Origin: Kitasatospora viridis
Lineage (GTDB): Bacteria > Actinomycetota > Actinomycetes > Streptomycetales > Streptomycetaceae
DNA: 64,000 nt
Direction: 5' to 3'
Assembly (NCBI RefSeq): GCF_007829815.1
Contig: NZ_VIWT01000005.1
Span: forward strand, 62,001 to 126,000
Both the position numbers and the translations under genes were made by a program. The notes below the pieces were generated by a model. The model was not told the DNA's origin. It saw only the letters and a list, made by a program, of their open reading frames with translations, and did no database searches. Shown in pieces: positions 54,212 through 63,627 of the stretch (its first letter is position 1; each line of letters opens with the position of its first letter).

Positions 54212-55741
54212 ATGTCACGGACGAGCCACGACGTCGTGGTGGTCGGCGCCGGACCGACCGGGCTGGCGCTGGCGATCGGCCTGCGGCAGTACGGGCTCTC
54301 GGTGGCGGTGCTGGAGAAGGAGGACAGCTCCAAGCGGCAGCCGCGGGCCGGCGTGGTCTGGCAGCGGGCCCTGGAGGTGCTCGCCGACCTGGGCTGCGCG
54401 GAGCGCTTCCTGGCCCACGGAATCCCGCTGCACAGCTCGGAGTTGGTGGTCTCCGGCCGTCCGCTCGGGGTGCTCCGGATGGCCGTGCCCGGCACCCGGT
54501 TCCCGCACCCGCTCTCGATCGAGCAGGACGTGATGGAACGCCTGCTCGGCGAACGGCTGGTGGAGGTCGGCGGCGCGGTCGAGTGGTCCACCGAGGCGGT
54601 CGCCGTCCGGGTCGGCCCGGGCGGCGCCGAGGTCGACGCCCGCGGACCGGACGGCGCGCCGCGCACCCTGCGCTGCGCCTGGGTGGTCGGCTGCGAGGGT
54701 GCGCACAGCCTGGTCCGCAAGGCGCTCGGCGTGCCGTTCGACGGCGGCCCGCGCCCCAACCTCCAGGTGGTGCAGCTGAACGCCCGCGCCGAGTGGCCGT
54801 TCCCGGAGAAGCCCGGCCACTCCTACCTGTTCCTGGAGCGCGGCATGTCGGCCGGCGCCGCCCCGCGCCCCGGCGGCGGCTACCGGTTCTACGGCTTCAC
54901 CGCCGACCCGGACCAGCGCCCGCTGGCCCCGCCCAGCGTGGACGAGATGCGCGACTACCTGGTCCGCGTCTCGCACGCCCCTCGGCTGCGGCTCACCCCG
55001 ACCGACCCGCCGTGGAGCAACCGGGCCCGGTTCCAGGACCGGTTCGCCCGCACCCTGCGCTCCGGGCGGGGGCTGCTCGCCGGGGACAGCGCCCACCTGT
55101 GGGCGCCGGTCTCCGCGCACGGCCTGAACACCGGGCTGCGCGGCGCGCACAACCTGGCCTGGAAGCTGGCCGGCGTGCAACTGGGCTGGGCCCGCCAGGA
55201 GTTGCTGGATACCTACGCGAGCGAGCAGCGGCTGACCGCGCTGCGGGTGCTGCGGATGACCCGGCGGGACCGGCTGGAGCTGCCCGCGACCCGGTTCACC
55301 ATGCTCTCGATGCGGCTGATCGGCGGGCGGCTGGTGAGCGGTCGGCGCAGCGCCGGCCGGATCCGCAGCCGGCTCAGCGACCTCGACCAGCACCACCGGG
55401 AGAGCGCGCTCTCGGTCGGCGCGGCCGGCGGCGACCGGCTGCCCGACCTGCCGGTCTGGTGCCGGGGCCGCTGGCGGCGGCTGCACGAACTGCTCGACTA
55501 CCAGCGGTGGACGCTGCTGCGGGTGACCGGTTCGGACCGGGCCGACCGCCAGTTGGAGCGGCTGCTGGCCGCCTTCCCGGTCCCGGTGCGGGTGCACACC
55601 CTGCTGCCCTCACTGGGCCACGAGCACCTGCTGCCGGCGGACTCGCTGGTACTGGTCCGCCCGGACTCCCACATCGCGCTGGCCGCCCACCACCCCGAGG
55701 AGGTGGCGGCCTACCTGGCCCGCTGGTTCGTCCGCCGCTGA
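54212..55741 (+). CDS. Additional FAD-dependent monooxygenase (bisindole tailoring, X-type)
   Basis: 509 aa, ATG 4 bp after the P450 stop. Class A flavoprotein hydroxylase with VVGAGPTGLALAIGLRQYG, the ARGP-like GCEGAHSLVRKALGV motif and LLAGDSAHLWAPVSAHGLNTGLRG, then a C-terminal thioredoxin-like tail lacking its catalytic cysteines. It is clearly different from the RebC homologue and is the last gene of the operon. In cladoniamide/BE-54017-type clusters, extra monooxygenases after P450 oxidise the indolocarbazole core (leading to indolotryptolines); the same place in the order makes this the best guess, but hydroxylation of another position is equally possible. Confidence 0.75.
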   Translation: MSRTSHDVVVVGAGPTGLALAIGLRQYGLSVAVLEKEDSSKRQPRAGVVWQRALEVLADLGCAERFLAHGIPLHSSELVVSGRPLGVLRMAVPGTRFPHPLSIEQDVMERLLGERLVEVGGAVEWSTEAVAVRVGPGGAEVDARGPDGAPRTLRCAWVVGCEGAHSLVRKALGVPFDGGPRPNLQVVQLNARAEWPFPEKPGHSYLFLERGMSAGAAPRPGGGYRFYGFTADPDQRPLAPPSVDEMRDYLVRVSHAPRLRLTPTDPPWSNRARFQDRFARTLRSGRGLLAGDSAHLWAPVSAHGLNTGLRGAHNLAWKLAGVQLGWARQELLDTYASEQRLTALRVLRMTRRDRLELPATRFTMLSMRLIGGRLVSGRRSAGRIRSRLSDLDQHHRESALSVGAAGGDRLPDLPVWCRGRWRRLHELLDYQRWTLLRVTGSDRADRQLERLLAAFPVPVRVHTLLPSLGHEHLLPADSLVLVRPDSHIALAAHHPEEVAAYLARWFVRR

Positions 55742-55867
55742 GCCGGTGTCAGCGGCCCGCCCGGGCTGATTCCCGCCCGCGGAGTGAAAGACAGCACAGC
55801 GGTCCCCTCTCCCGTCGCCCTCCCGGACCGTGGCATGATGAGGCCACTGCACGAAGCAGTGACGTTC

Positions 55868-55993
55868 AGCGCACTCCGGGGTCGGTGAAACTCCGAACCG
55901 GCGGTTACAGTCCGCGACCCGTCCGCAAGCCAGCGGCCGGTTGACCAGGTGAAATTCCTGGACCGACGGTTAAAGTCCGGATGGGAGGCGTGC
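55868..55993 (+). promoter_or_regulatory. FMN riboswitch (RFN element)
   Basis: All conserved RFN blocks are visible: GGGGTCGGTGAAACTCCGAA, CCGGCGGTTACAGTCCGCGA, GGTTGACCAGGTGAAATTCC and CCGACGGTTAAAGTCCGGATG, closing at GGGAGGCG. A small hairpin (CACTGC acgaa GCAGTG, 55845-55861) lies just upstream. The element is about 170 bp before ribE and should shut down translation or transcription of the operon when FMN is abundant. Confidence 0.96.
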
Positions 55994-56159
55994 GCGACGG
56001 GTTCGACGGCAGTACCACGGTCCTCTTCCCGGGGAGCCGTGCGCGGTGTCGCAGCCGGGTTCTGGCCCGGACGCAGGGCACCGCTCTGTCCTCGGCGTAC
56101 CCGTGATCCGCCTTCCTTCGCCATACCCCGGACCGCGCTCCAAGCGCGAGGAGAACCGG

Positions 56160-56810
56160 GTGTTCACCGGCATCATCGAAGAGCTCGGCGAGGTCGTCTC
56201 CATCGAGGAGTACGGTGATTCCTCGCGCATCCGCCTGCGCGGCCCGCTGGTCCGCACCGGCGCCCGGCACGGCGACTCCATCGCGGTCAACGGCGTCTGC
56301 CTCACCGTGGTCGACACCGCCGAACAACTGGCCGAGCAGAACGGCGAGTTCAGCGCCGACGTGATGGCCGAGACGCTCACCCGGTCGAGCCTGGGCGCAC
56401 TTCGGGCCGGCTCCCCGGTCAACCTGGAGCGGGCCATGGCGCTCGGCGCCCGGCTCGGCGGCCACCTGGTCCAGGGCCACGTGGACGCCACCGGCGAACT
56501 CCTCTCCCGGGCCCCGGGCGAGCTCGACGCCGACGGCCGCCCGCGCTGGGAGGTGCTGCGCTTCTCGCTGCCCGCGGACATCGCCCGCTACCTGGTGGAC
56601 AAGGGCTCGATCACGGTCGACGGGATCAGCCTCACCGTGGTCCAGGCCGGCGACGACTGGTTCAGCGTCAGCCTGATCCCGGCCACCCTGGCGCTCACCA
56701 CGCTGGGCGCCAAGCAGGTCGGCGAGCCGGTCAACCTGGAGGTGGACGTGCTCGCCAAGTACGTCGAGCGGCTGCTGGACGCCCGTGCGATCGCCGGTGA
56801 CGCGTCATGA
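56160..56810 (+). CDS. ribE: Riboflavin synthase alpha subunit
   Basis: 216 aa from the GTG at 56160 (GAGGAG upstream), giving the canonical FTGIIEELGEV N terminus. Two homologous lumazine-binding barrels are seen: IAVNGVCLTVVDT with GGHLVQGHVDATG, and ITVDGISLTVVQAG with LEVDVLAKYVERL. It dismutates two 6,7-dimethyl-8-ribityllumazine molecules to riboflavin. The stop overlaps the next start (ATGA). Confidence 0.95.
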   Translation: MFTGIIEELGEVVSIEEYGDSSRIRLRGPLVRTGARHGDSIAVNGVCLTVVDTAEQLAEQNGEFSADVMAETLTRSSLGALRAGSPVNLERAMALGARLGGHLVQGHVDATGELLSRAPGELDADGRPRWEVLRFSLPADIARYLVDKGSITVDGISLTVVQAGDDWFSVSLIPATLALTTLGAKQVGEPVNLEVDVLAKYVERLLDARAIAGDAS

Positions 56811-57450
56811 GCTGGCTGGACTGGCTGAACCACGACGCCTTCGGCCTGTTCCACCAGGAGTTCAAGTGGAACGACGTGCTGGGCAACCTGCTCGGCCTGG
56901 CCGCCCTGGCCCTCGGCTGGCGCCGCTCGATCGTCAGCTGGCCGGTCCAGCTGCTCTCCGGCCTGGTGCTGATCAGCGCCAACTACTCGGCCCACCTGTC
57001 CGGCGGCGTCGGCAAGCAGCTCGTGGTGATCGCCGCCTCGATCTGGGGCTGGAACCGCTGGCAGCGCGGCCTGCGCCGGGACGGTGACATCCGGATCCGG
57101 TTCGCCACCTGGACCGAGCGCGGCCTGCTGGTGCTCGGCACCGCCGTGGCCACCACCGCCGTCGCCCTGGTCTTCCAGCACTGGAACCTCTCCTGGTCGC
57201 CCTGGGCCGACGCCTACATCTTCGTCGGCACGCTGGCCGCGATGGTCGCCCAGGCCCGCGGCTGGGTGGAGTTCTGGTTCGCCTGGATCGCGGTGGACCT
57301 GGTCGGCGTCCCGCTCGCCTTCACCAGCGGACTGCCGTTCTCCGGCCTGGTCTACGTCGTCTACTTCGTCCTGGTGCTGCTCGGCCTGCGCTCCTGGTGG
57401 CAGCGCACCCTGATCCCCACCCCCGCCCCCACCCTGCAGGGAGTCACGGC

Positions 57451-57454
<4 letters not shown>
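56807..57454 (+). CDS. ribM: PnuC-family riboflavin transporter (RibM type)
   Basis: 215 aa membrane protein with about seven hydrophobic segments and the PnuC-like patterns LVLISANYSAHLSGG and QARGWVEFWFAWIAVD. In streptomycetes the PnuC homologue inside the rib operon is the riboflavin facilitator RibM. Coupled by ATGA overlaps to both neighbours. Confidence 0.85.
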
Positions 57455-58707
<1,253 letters not shown>

Positions 58708-58756
58708 ACCACCGTCACGTCCCGCCCCCAGCTGAACCCCTTACCGAGGAGAAGAC

Positions 58757-59233
58757 ATGGCCGGTCACGGCGCCCCCGTACTGACCGTCGAGAACGCCCA
58801 CGACCTGCGGGTCGCCGTGGTCGCGGCCCAGTGGCACACCCAGGTGATGGACGGCCTGCTGAACGGCGCCGAGCGCGCCCTCAAGGAGCTCGGCATCGCC
58901 GGGCCGACCGTGCTGCGGGTGCCCGGCACCTTCGAGCTGCCGGTCGCCGCGGCCCGCCTCGCCGAGGCCGGTTACGACGCGGTGATCGCGCTCGGCGTGG
59001 TCATCCGCGGCGGCACCCCGCACTTCGACTACGTCTGCCAGGCCGCCACCGTCGGCCTCACCGAGGTCTCGGTGCGCACCGGCGTGCCGGTCGGCTTCGG
59101 CGTGCTGACCTGCGACAACGAGGAGCAGGCGATCGACCGCGCGGGCCTGCCCGGCTCCGCCGAGGACAAGGGCCACGAGGCGGTCACCGCCGCCGTCGCC
59201 ACCGCCGCCGCGCTGCGCACGCTGACCCGCTGA
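58757..59233 (+). CDS. ribH: 6,7-dimethyl-8-ribityllumazine synthase
   Basis: 158 aa, GAGGAGAAG before the ATG. VRVPGTFELPVAAARLAE, the IALGVVIRGGTPHFDYVCQ catalytic block with its conserved His, and GVLTCDNEEQAIDRAG identify lumazine synthase. Ends the riboflavin gene run; hisE follows after 119 bp. Confidence 0.96.
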   Translation: MAGHGAPVLTVENAHDLRVAVVAAQWHTQVMDGLLNGAERALKELGIAGPTVLRVPGTFELPVAAARLAEAGYDAVIALGVVIRGGTPHFDYVCQAATVGLTEVSVRTGVPVGFGVLTCDNEEQAIDRAGLPGSAEDKGHEAVTAAVATAAALRTLTR

Positions 59234-59352
59234 CCGCACCGGCCCGGCCGCCGTGTCCAACTGCGGCGGCTGGCGCCGGACGTCCACCGCGGTGTCCACT
59301 GGCCGGGATGCGGCCGAACCGTTCGGCCGGACCCCGTAAGGTGTGACCCATC

Positions 59353-59625
59353 ATGGCTTCGAAGACATTCGAGGAGCTCTTCGCCGAGCTCCAGCAGAAG
59401 GCCGCCACCGGCGACCCCGCGTCCTCCCGCACCGCCCAGCTCGTCGAGCAGGGCGTCCATGCGATCGGCAAGAAGGTCGTGGAGGAGGCGGCCGAGGTCT
59501 GGATGGCCGCCGAGTTCCAGACCAAGGAGCAGACCGCCGAGGAGATCTCGCAGCTGCTGTACCACCTCCAGGTGATGATGGTCGCGCGCGGGCTGACGCT
59601 CGACGACGTCTACGCCTACCTCTGA
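59353..59625 (+). CDS. hisE: Phosphoribosyl-ATP pyrophosphatase
   Basis: 90 aa. All-alpha NTP pyrophosphatase with KKVVEEAAEVWMAA and AEEISQLLYHLQVMM helices carrying the acidic metal-binding residues. It converts phosphoribosyl-ATP to phosphoribosyl-AMP, step two of histidine synthesis, and is paired with hisG. Confidence 0.95.
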   Translation: MASKTFEELFAELQQKAATGDPASSRTAQLVEQGVHAIGKKVVEEAAEVWMAAEFQTKEQTAEEISQLLYHLQVMMVARGLTLDDVYAYL

Positions 59626-59684
59626 CCCAGACCCGTTCCCCCGTCCACGCCACGCACCGGCACCCAACGAAGGATCTTGCCCCC

Positions 59685-60530
59685 ATGCTGCGCATCGCCC
59701 TCCCCAACAAGGGTTCGCTCTCGGGTCCCGCGGCGGAGATGCTCCATGAGGCCGGCTACCGCCAGCGCAAGGACCCGAAGGAACTGGTCCTGGTCGACCC
59801 CGAGAACCAGGTCGAGTTCTTCTTCCTGCGCCCGCGCGACATCGCGGTCTACGTCGGCTCCGGCCGGCTCGACGTCGGCCTGACCGGCCGCGACCTGCTG
59901 CTGGACTCCAACGCCGACGCCGACGAGGTGCTCGCGCTCGGCTTCGCCGGCTCCACCTTCCGGTTCGCCGGCCCGGCCGGCTCGCCGAAGGACGTGCACG
60001 GTCTCCAGGGCATGCGGATCGCCACCTCGTACACCGGCCTGGTCACCCAGCACCTGGCCGAGCACGGCGTGCAGGCCACCGTCACCAAGCTGGACGGCGC
60101 GGTGGAGACCGCGGTGCAGCTCGGCGTCGCCGACGTGATCGCCGACGTGGTGGAGACCGGCACCAGCCTGCGCAACGCCGGTCTGGAGGTCTTCGGCGAG
60201 CCGATCCTGGTCTCCGACGCGGTGGTCATCCGGCCCAAGGGCGCCGGCGACGACCCGGCGGTGGAGCAGTTCCTGCGCCGTCTGCAGGGCGTCCTGGTGG
60301 CCCGCCGCTACGTGCTGATGGACTACGACATCCGGGCCGAGAAGGTGACCGACGCGGTCGCCCTGACCCCGGGTCTGGAGTCGCCCACGGTCTCGCCGCT
60401 GCACACCGAGGGCTGGGTCGCGGTCCGCTCGATGGTGCTCCGCAAGGAGGCCCAGAAGATCATGGACGACCTCTGGGCGATCGGCGCCCGCGGCGTCCTG
60501 GTCACCAACATCCACGCCTGCCGCCTCTAG
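59685..60530 (+). CDS. hisG: ATP phosphoribosyltransferase, long form
   Basis: 281 aa from the ATG at 59685. MLRIALPNKGSLSG at the start, DVGLTGRDLL, the PRPP-binding DVVETGTSLRNAGLEV and the C-terminal ACT-like regulatory domain (SPLHTEGWVAVRSMVLRKE) of the long hexameric form, which is feedback-inhibited by histidine. Catalyses the first step of histidine synthesis. Confidence 0.96.
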   Translation: MLRIALPNKGSLSGPAAEMLHEAGYRQRKDPKELVLVDPENQVEFFFLRPRDIAVYVGSGRLDVGLTGRDLLLDSNADADEVLALGFAGSTFRFAGPAGSPKDVHGLQGMRIATSYTGLVTQHLAEHGVQATVTKLDGAVETAVQLGVADVIADVVETGTSLRNAGLEVFGEPILVSDAVVIRPKGAGDDPAVEQFLRRLQGVLVARRYVLMDYDIRAEKVTDAVALTPGLESPTVSPLHTEGWVAVRSMVLRKEAQKIMDDLWAIGARGVLVTNIHACRL

Positions 60531-60553
60531 TACCTGCCTGGAGCACCAGCACC

Positions 60554-61024
60554 ATGACCGGCCCCGTACCGCCGAACCCGCCAGCCCTGCCCGTCACCTG
60601 GCGGCCGCGCCGCAACCGCGCGGTGCTGCTGGCGGCGAGCGCGCTGCTCGCGGCGGTCTTCGTCGGCATGGCGCTGGTGCTCCCGCCCAGTTGGCAGTTG
60701 AACGACCGGATCATGCTGCTCTGCCTCGGCGCGGTCTTCTCCGGGGTCGGCCTGATGCTGGCCCGCCCCCGGGTGGTGGCCGACCCGGAGGGCGTGCTGG
60801 TGGTCAACCTGGTGCGCTCGCGCCGACTGCACTGGGCCGAGATCGTGCGGGTGAACCTCCGTCAGGGCGACCCCTGGGTCACCCTGGACCTGGCCGACGG
60901 CACCTCGCTGGCCGCCATGGGCATCCAGCCCAGCGGCGGCCGCGACCAGGCCGTGCGGGCCGCGCTGCAACTGCGCGACCTGGCCGACGAGCGCGGCGCG
61001 ACCAGCGAGCCGGCCACCGCCTAG
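60554..61024 (+). CDS. PH-domain (bPH6-type) membrane protein
   Basis: 156 aa; two transmembrane segments (about residues 22-42, 52-70) and then a small PH-like beta domain (GVLVVNLVRSRRLHWAEIVRVNL, PWVTLDLADGTSLAAMGIQ). This arrangement is common downstream of hisG in streptomycetes. Function unknown. Confidence 0.75.
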   Translation: MTGPVPPNPPALPVTWRPRRNRAVLLAASALLAAVFVGMALVLPPSWQLNDRIMLLCLGAVFSGVGLMLARPRVVADPEGVLVVNLVRSRRLHWAEIVRVNLRQGDPWVTLDLADGTSLAAMGIQPSGGRDQAVRAALQLRDLADERGATSEPATA

Positions 61025-61160
61025 CGGCGGGCCTGAGCGGTCGCGGGGATTCGAACAGGTATCGTCTAGGCTGGTAAAGCCGGGGCAAAACCTCTCGCCC
61101 CCGTCCCCTGCCTACCCGGGGACCCGAAGCCCGCGACCTGAGGAGTGACTCCCTCCCTCG

Positions 61161-61232
61161 ATGGACGATCCGTCCGGTAGTACCGACGCCGCCGTGCCCA
61201 CACCAGTGACCACCGGGCAGGCGGCGCTGTGA
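61161..61232 (+). CDS. Possible 23-residue leader peptide coupled to the CBS-domain gene
   Basis: ATG at 61161 opens a 23-codon frame (MDDPSGSTDAAVPTPV...) whose TGA overlaps the GTG start of the next gene (GTGA). AGGAG lies 15 bases before the ATG, which is a long spacing, so translation is uncertain. The 204-bp leader also contains a hairpin GTCCCC/GGGGAC (61103-61123). If real, it would couple translation of the membrane protein to the leader. Confidence 0.3.
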   Translation: MDDPSGSTDAAVPTPVTTGQAAL

Positions 61233-62542
61233 CCACCGCCTGGCTGCTGCTCGCCGCGGCCCTGCTGCTCATCCTCGCCAACGGCCTCTTCGTCGCCGCC
61301 GAGTTCTCCTTCGTCACCGTGGACCGGGGCGCGGTGGACCGCGCGGCCCGCGACGGCGACCGGCGCGCCCACGGCCTGCGGCAGGCGCTGCGCTCGCTCT
61401 CCTTCCAACTCTCCGGCGCCCAGCTCGGCATCACCATCACCTCGCTGGTGGTCGGCATGCTCGCCGAGCCGGCCCTCGCCGTGCTGCTCACCTCGCCGCT
61501 CACCGACCTCGACCTGTCCGAGGGCACGGCCCGGGGCCTGTCCGCCGTGGTCGGCATGCTGGTGGCCACCGTGCTGCAGATGGTGATCGGCGAACTGGTG
61601 CCGAAGAACTGGGCGATCTCCCGCCCGCTCCAGGTGGCCCGCGCGGTCGCCGCCCCGCAGCGGCTGTTCAGCGCCGCCTGCGGCCCGCTGATCCGGGTGC
61701 TCAACGGCTGCGCCAACCGGCTGGTCCGGGCGCTCGGGGTCGAGCCGACCGAGGAGCTGGAGCACGCCCGCACCCCGGACGAACTCGCCTTCCTGGCCCG
61801 GCACTCGGCCCAGGCCGGGGCGATGGAGCAGGACGCGGCGCTGCTCTTCGTGCGCACCCTGAACCTGGGCGGGCTGACCGCCGAGTCGGTGATGACCCCC
61901 CGGGTGGAGGTGGCCGCGCTCGGCCAGGACGCCACCGCGGCGGACGTGGTCAACCTGACCCGGGCCACCGGCTTCTCCCGCTTCCCGGTCTACCGGGACA
62001 GCCTGGACGACATCACCGGCACGGTCACCCTGAAGGACGCCCTCGGGGTCCGCGCCGACCTGCGCGCCGAGGTGACGGTGGGTCGGCTCGCCGCCGACCC
62101 GCTGCTGGTGCCCGAGACGCTCTCGGCCGAGCAGCTGCTGGAGCAGCTGAGGCGCCGTCAGCCGATGGCGATCGTGATCGACGAGTACGGCGGCACGGCC
62201 GGGGTGGCCACCCTGGAGGACATCGTCGAGGAGATCGTCGGCGAGGTGCGCGACGAGCACGACCCGGGGGAGAGCCCCGAACTGCTCGCCGTCCCACCGG
62301 TGGCCGGCCACCCGGCCTGGCTGGCCGACGGCCGGGCCCGGATCGACCAGCTGGCCGGCATCGGCCTGCACGCCCCGCACGGCCCCTACGAGACGCTGGC
62401 CGGCCTGCTCGCCGACCTGCTCGGCCGGATCCCGGAGCGCGGCGACACCGCGACCCTGCCCGGCTGGGAGCTCACCGTGCAGGGCGTCGACCGGCACCGC
62501 ACCACCAGCGTCCGGCTGGTCCACCTGGGAGAGACGGCATGA
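61229..62542 (+). CDS. CNNM/CorC-type membrane protein with CBS pair and transporter-associated domain
   Basis: 437 aa from the GTG at 61229. DUF21/CNNM transmembrane domain (LLLILANGLFVAAEFSFVTVDR, QLGITITSLVVGMLAEPA, MVIGELVPKNWAI), then a CBS pair (SVMTPRVEVAAL, ATGFSRFPVYRDSLDDITGTV, MAIVIDEYGGTAGVATLEDIVEEIVGEV) and a C-terminal CorC/HlyC-associated domain. Family members handle Mg2+ or other divalent cations. It overlaps the next gene (ATGA), which encodes a shorter paralogue. Confidence 0.92.
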   Translation: MTTAWLLLAAALLLILANGLFVAAEFSFVTVDRGAVDRAARDGDRRAHGLRQALRSLSFQLSGAQLGITITSLVVGMLAEPALAVLLTSPLTDLDLSEGTARGLSAVVGMLVATVLQMVIGELVPKNWAISRPLQVARAVAAPQRLFSAACGPLIRVLNGCANRLVRALGVEPTEELEHARTPDELAFLARHSAQAGAMEQDAALLFVRTLNLGGLTAESVMTPRVEVAALGQDATAADVVNLTRATGFSRFPVYRDSLDDITGTVTLKDALGVRADLRAEVTVGRLAADPLLVPETLSAEQLLEQLRRRQPMAIVIDEYGGTAGVATLEDIVEEIVGEVRDEHDPGESPELLAVPPVAGHPAWLADGRARIDQLAGIGLHAPHGPYETLAGLLADLLGRIPERGDTATLPGWELTVQGVDRHRTTSVRLVHLGETA

Positions 62543-63579
62543 TCGCGTTCCAGCTCTTCGCGGCCGTCCTGCTGCTGCTCGGCAACGCCTACTTCGTCGG
62601 CGCCGAGTTCGCGGTGATCTCGGTGCGGCGCAGCCAGCTCGAACCGCTGGCCGAGGCGGGCGACCGCCGGGCCGGCACGGTGCTGCGCGCGCTCTCCGAC
62701 GTCTCGGCGATGCTGGCCGCCGCCCAGCTCGGCATCACCGTCTGCTCGCTGCTGCTCGGCGCGCTGGCCGAGCCGACCATCGCCGAGCTGCTCTCCGGCC
62801 CGTTCCACGCGGCCGGCATGTCGGCCGGGGTGGAGCACCTGGTCTCCTACCTGCTGGCGCTGGCCCTGGTGGTCTTCCTGCACATGGTGATCGGCGAGAT
62901 GGTGCCGAAGAACGTGGCGCTGGCCGCGCCGGACAAGGCCGCGCTGTGGCTCGGCCCGCCGCTGGCCCGGCTGGCCCGGCTGCTCGGCCCGGTGATCCGG
63001 TTCCTCAACGCCTTCGCCAACCTGGTGCTGCGGCTGTTCAAGGTGGCGCCGAAGTCCGAGGTGGAGTCGGTGGTGACCGACGAGCAGCTGCTCTGGATCC
63101 TGGCCGAGTCGCGGGCCGCCGGCCTGCTCGCCGAGGCCGAGCGGGAGCGGCTGGAGGACGCCCTGGAGCTGGGCCACCGCCCGGTCCGCGAGGTGCTGCT
63201 GCCGATGGACCGGCTGGTCACCGTGGACACCGCGGTGACGGCCCGGCAGATCGAGGAGCGGGCGCTGGCCACCGGCTTCTCCCGCTTCCCGGTGCTCGGG
63301 CCGGACGGCGCGATCCTCGGCTACCTGCACCTCAAGGACGTGCTGGAGGCCGAGGACCCGGACGCGCCGCTGCCGGTGCGGCTGTGGCGCCCGGTCACCG
63401 TGGTGCCCGAGTCGCTGCCGCTGGACGACGCGCTGACCGCGATGCGGCGGGCCGCCGCGCACCTGGCGGCGGTCACCGACCCGGCCGGGCGCACGCTGGG
63501 CCTGGTCACCCTGGAGGACGTGCTGGAGGAGCTGGTCGGCGAGATGCACGACCCGGACCACGTGCGCCGGGCCGCCTGA
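62539..63579 (+). CDS. CNNM/CorC-type membrane protein with CBS pair
   Basis: 346 aa; ATG overlapping the previous stop. Same DUF21 block (NAYFVGAEFAVISVRRSQLE, AQLGITVCSLLLGALAEP, HMVIGEMVPKNVAL) and CBS pair (VREVLLPMDRLVTVD, FSRFPVLGPDGAILGYLHL, GLVTLEDVLEELVGEM) but no C-terminal associated domain. The tandem pair is a stable actinobacterial arrangement and the two proteins may form a heteromer. Confidence 0.92.
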   Translation: MIAFQLFAAVLLLLGNAYFVGAEFAVISVRRSQLEPLAEAGDRRAGTVLRALSDVSAMLAAAQLGITVCSLLLGALAEPTIAELLSGPFHAAGMSAGVEHLVSYLLALALVVFLHMVIGEMVPKNVALAAPDKAALWLGPPLARLARLLGPVIRFLNAFANLVLRLFKVAPKSEVESVVTDEQLLWILAESRAAGLLAEAERERLEDALELGHRPVREVLLPMDRLVTVDTAVTARQIEERALATGFSRFPVLGPDGAILGYLHLKDVLEAEDPDAPLPVRLWRPVTVVPESLPLDDALTAMRRAAAHLAAVTDPAGRTLGLVTLEDVLEELVGEMHDPDHVRRAA

Positions 63580-63597
63580 CGATCGGCAGCCCACTGG

Positions 63598-63627
63598 TCG
63601 ACGGCGCCGGTCAGCCCGCGCCGTCGA
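63598..63627. terminator. Weak hairpin between convergent genes
   Basis: TCGACGGCGC (63598-63607) pairs with GCGCCGTCGA (63618-63627). It overlaps the end of the minus-strand gene, so coding constraint could also explain it. Confidence 0.35.

Noticed and set aside
46823..55741. Violacein pathway
   Set aside because: VioA/VioB-like enzymes are present, but no VioE homologue; the RebC-specific blocks and the P450 point to an indolocarbazole.
61025..61228. Mg2+ riboswitch (M-box)
   Set aside because: The conserved M-box core sequence is not present; only a generic hairpin is visible.
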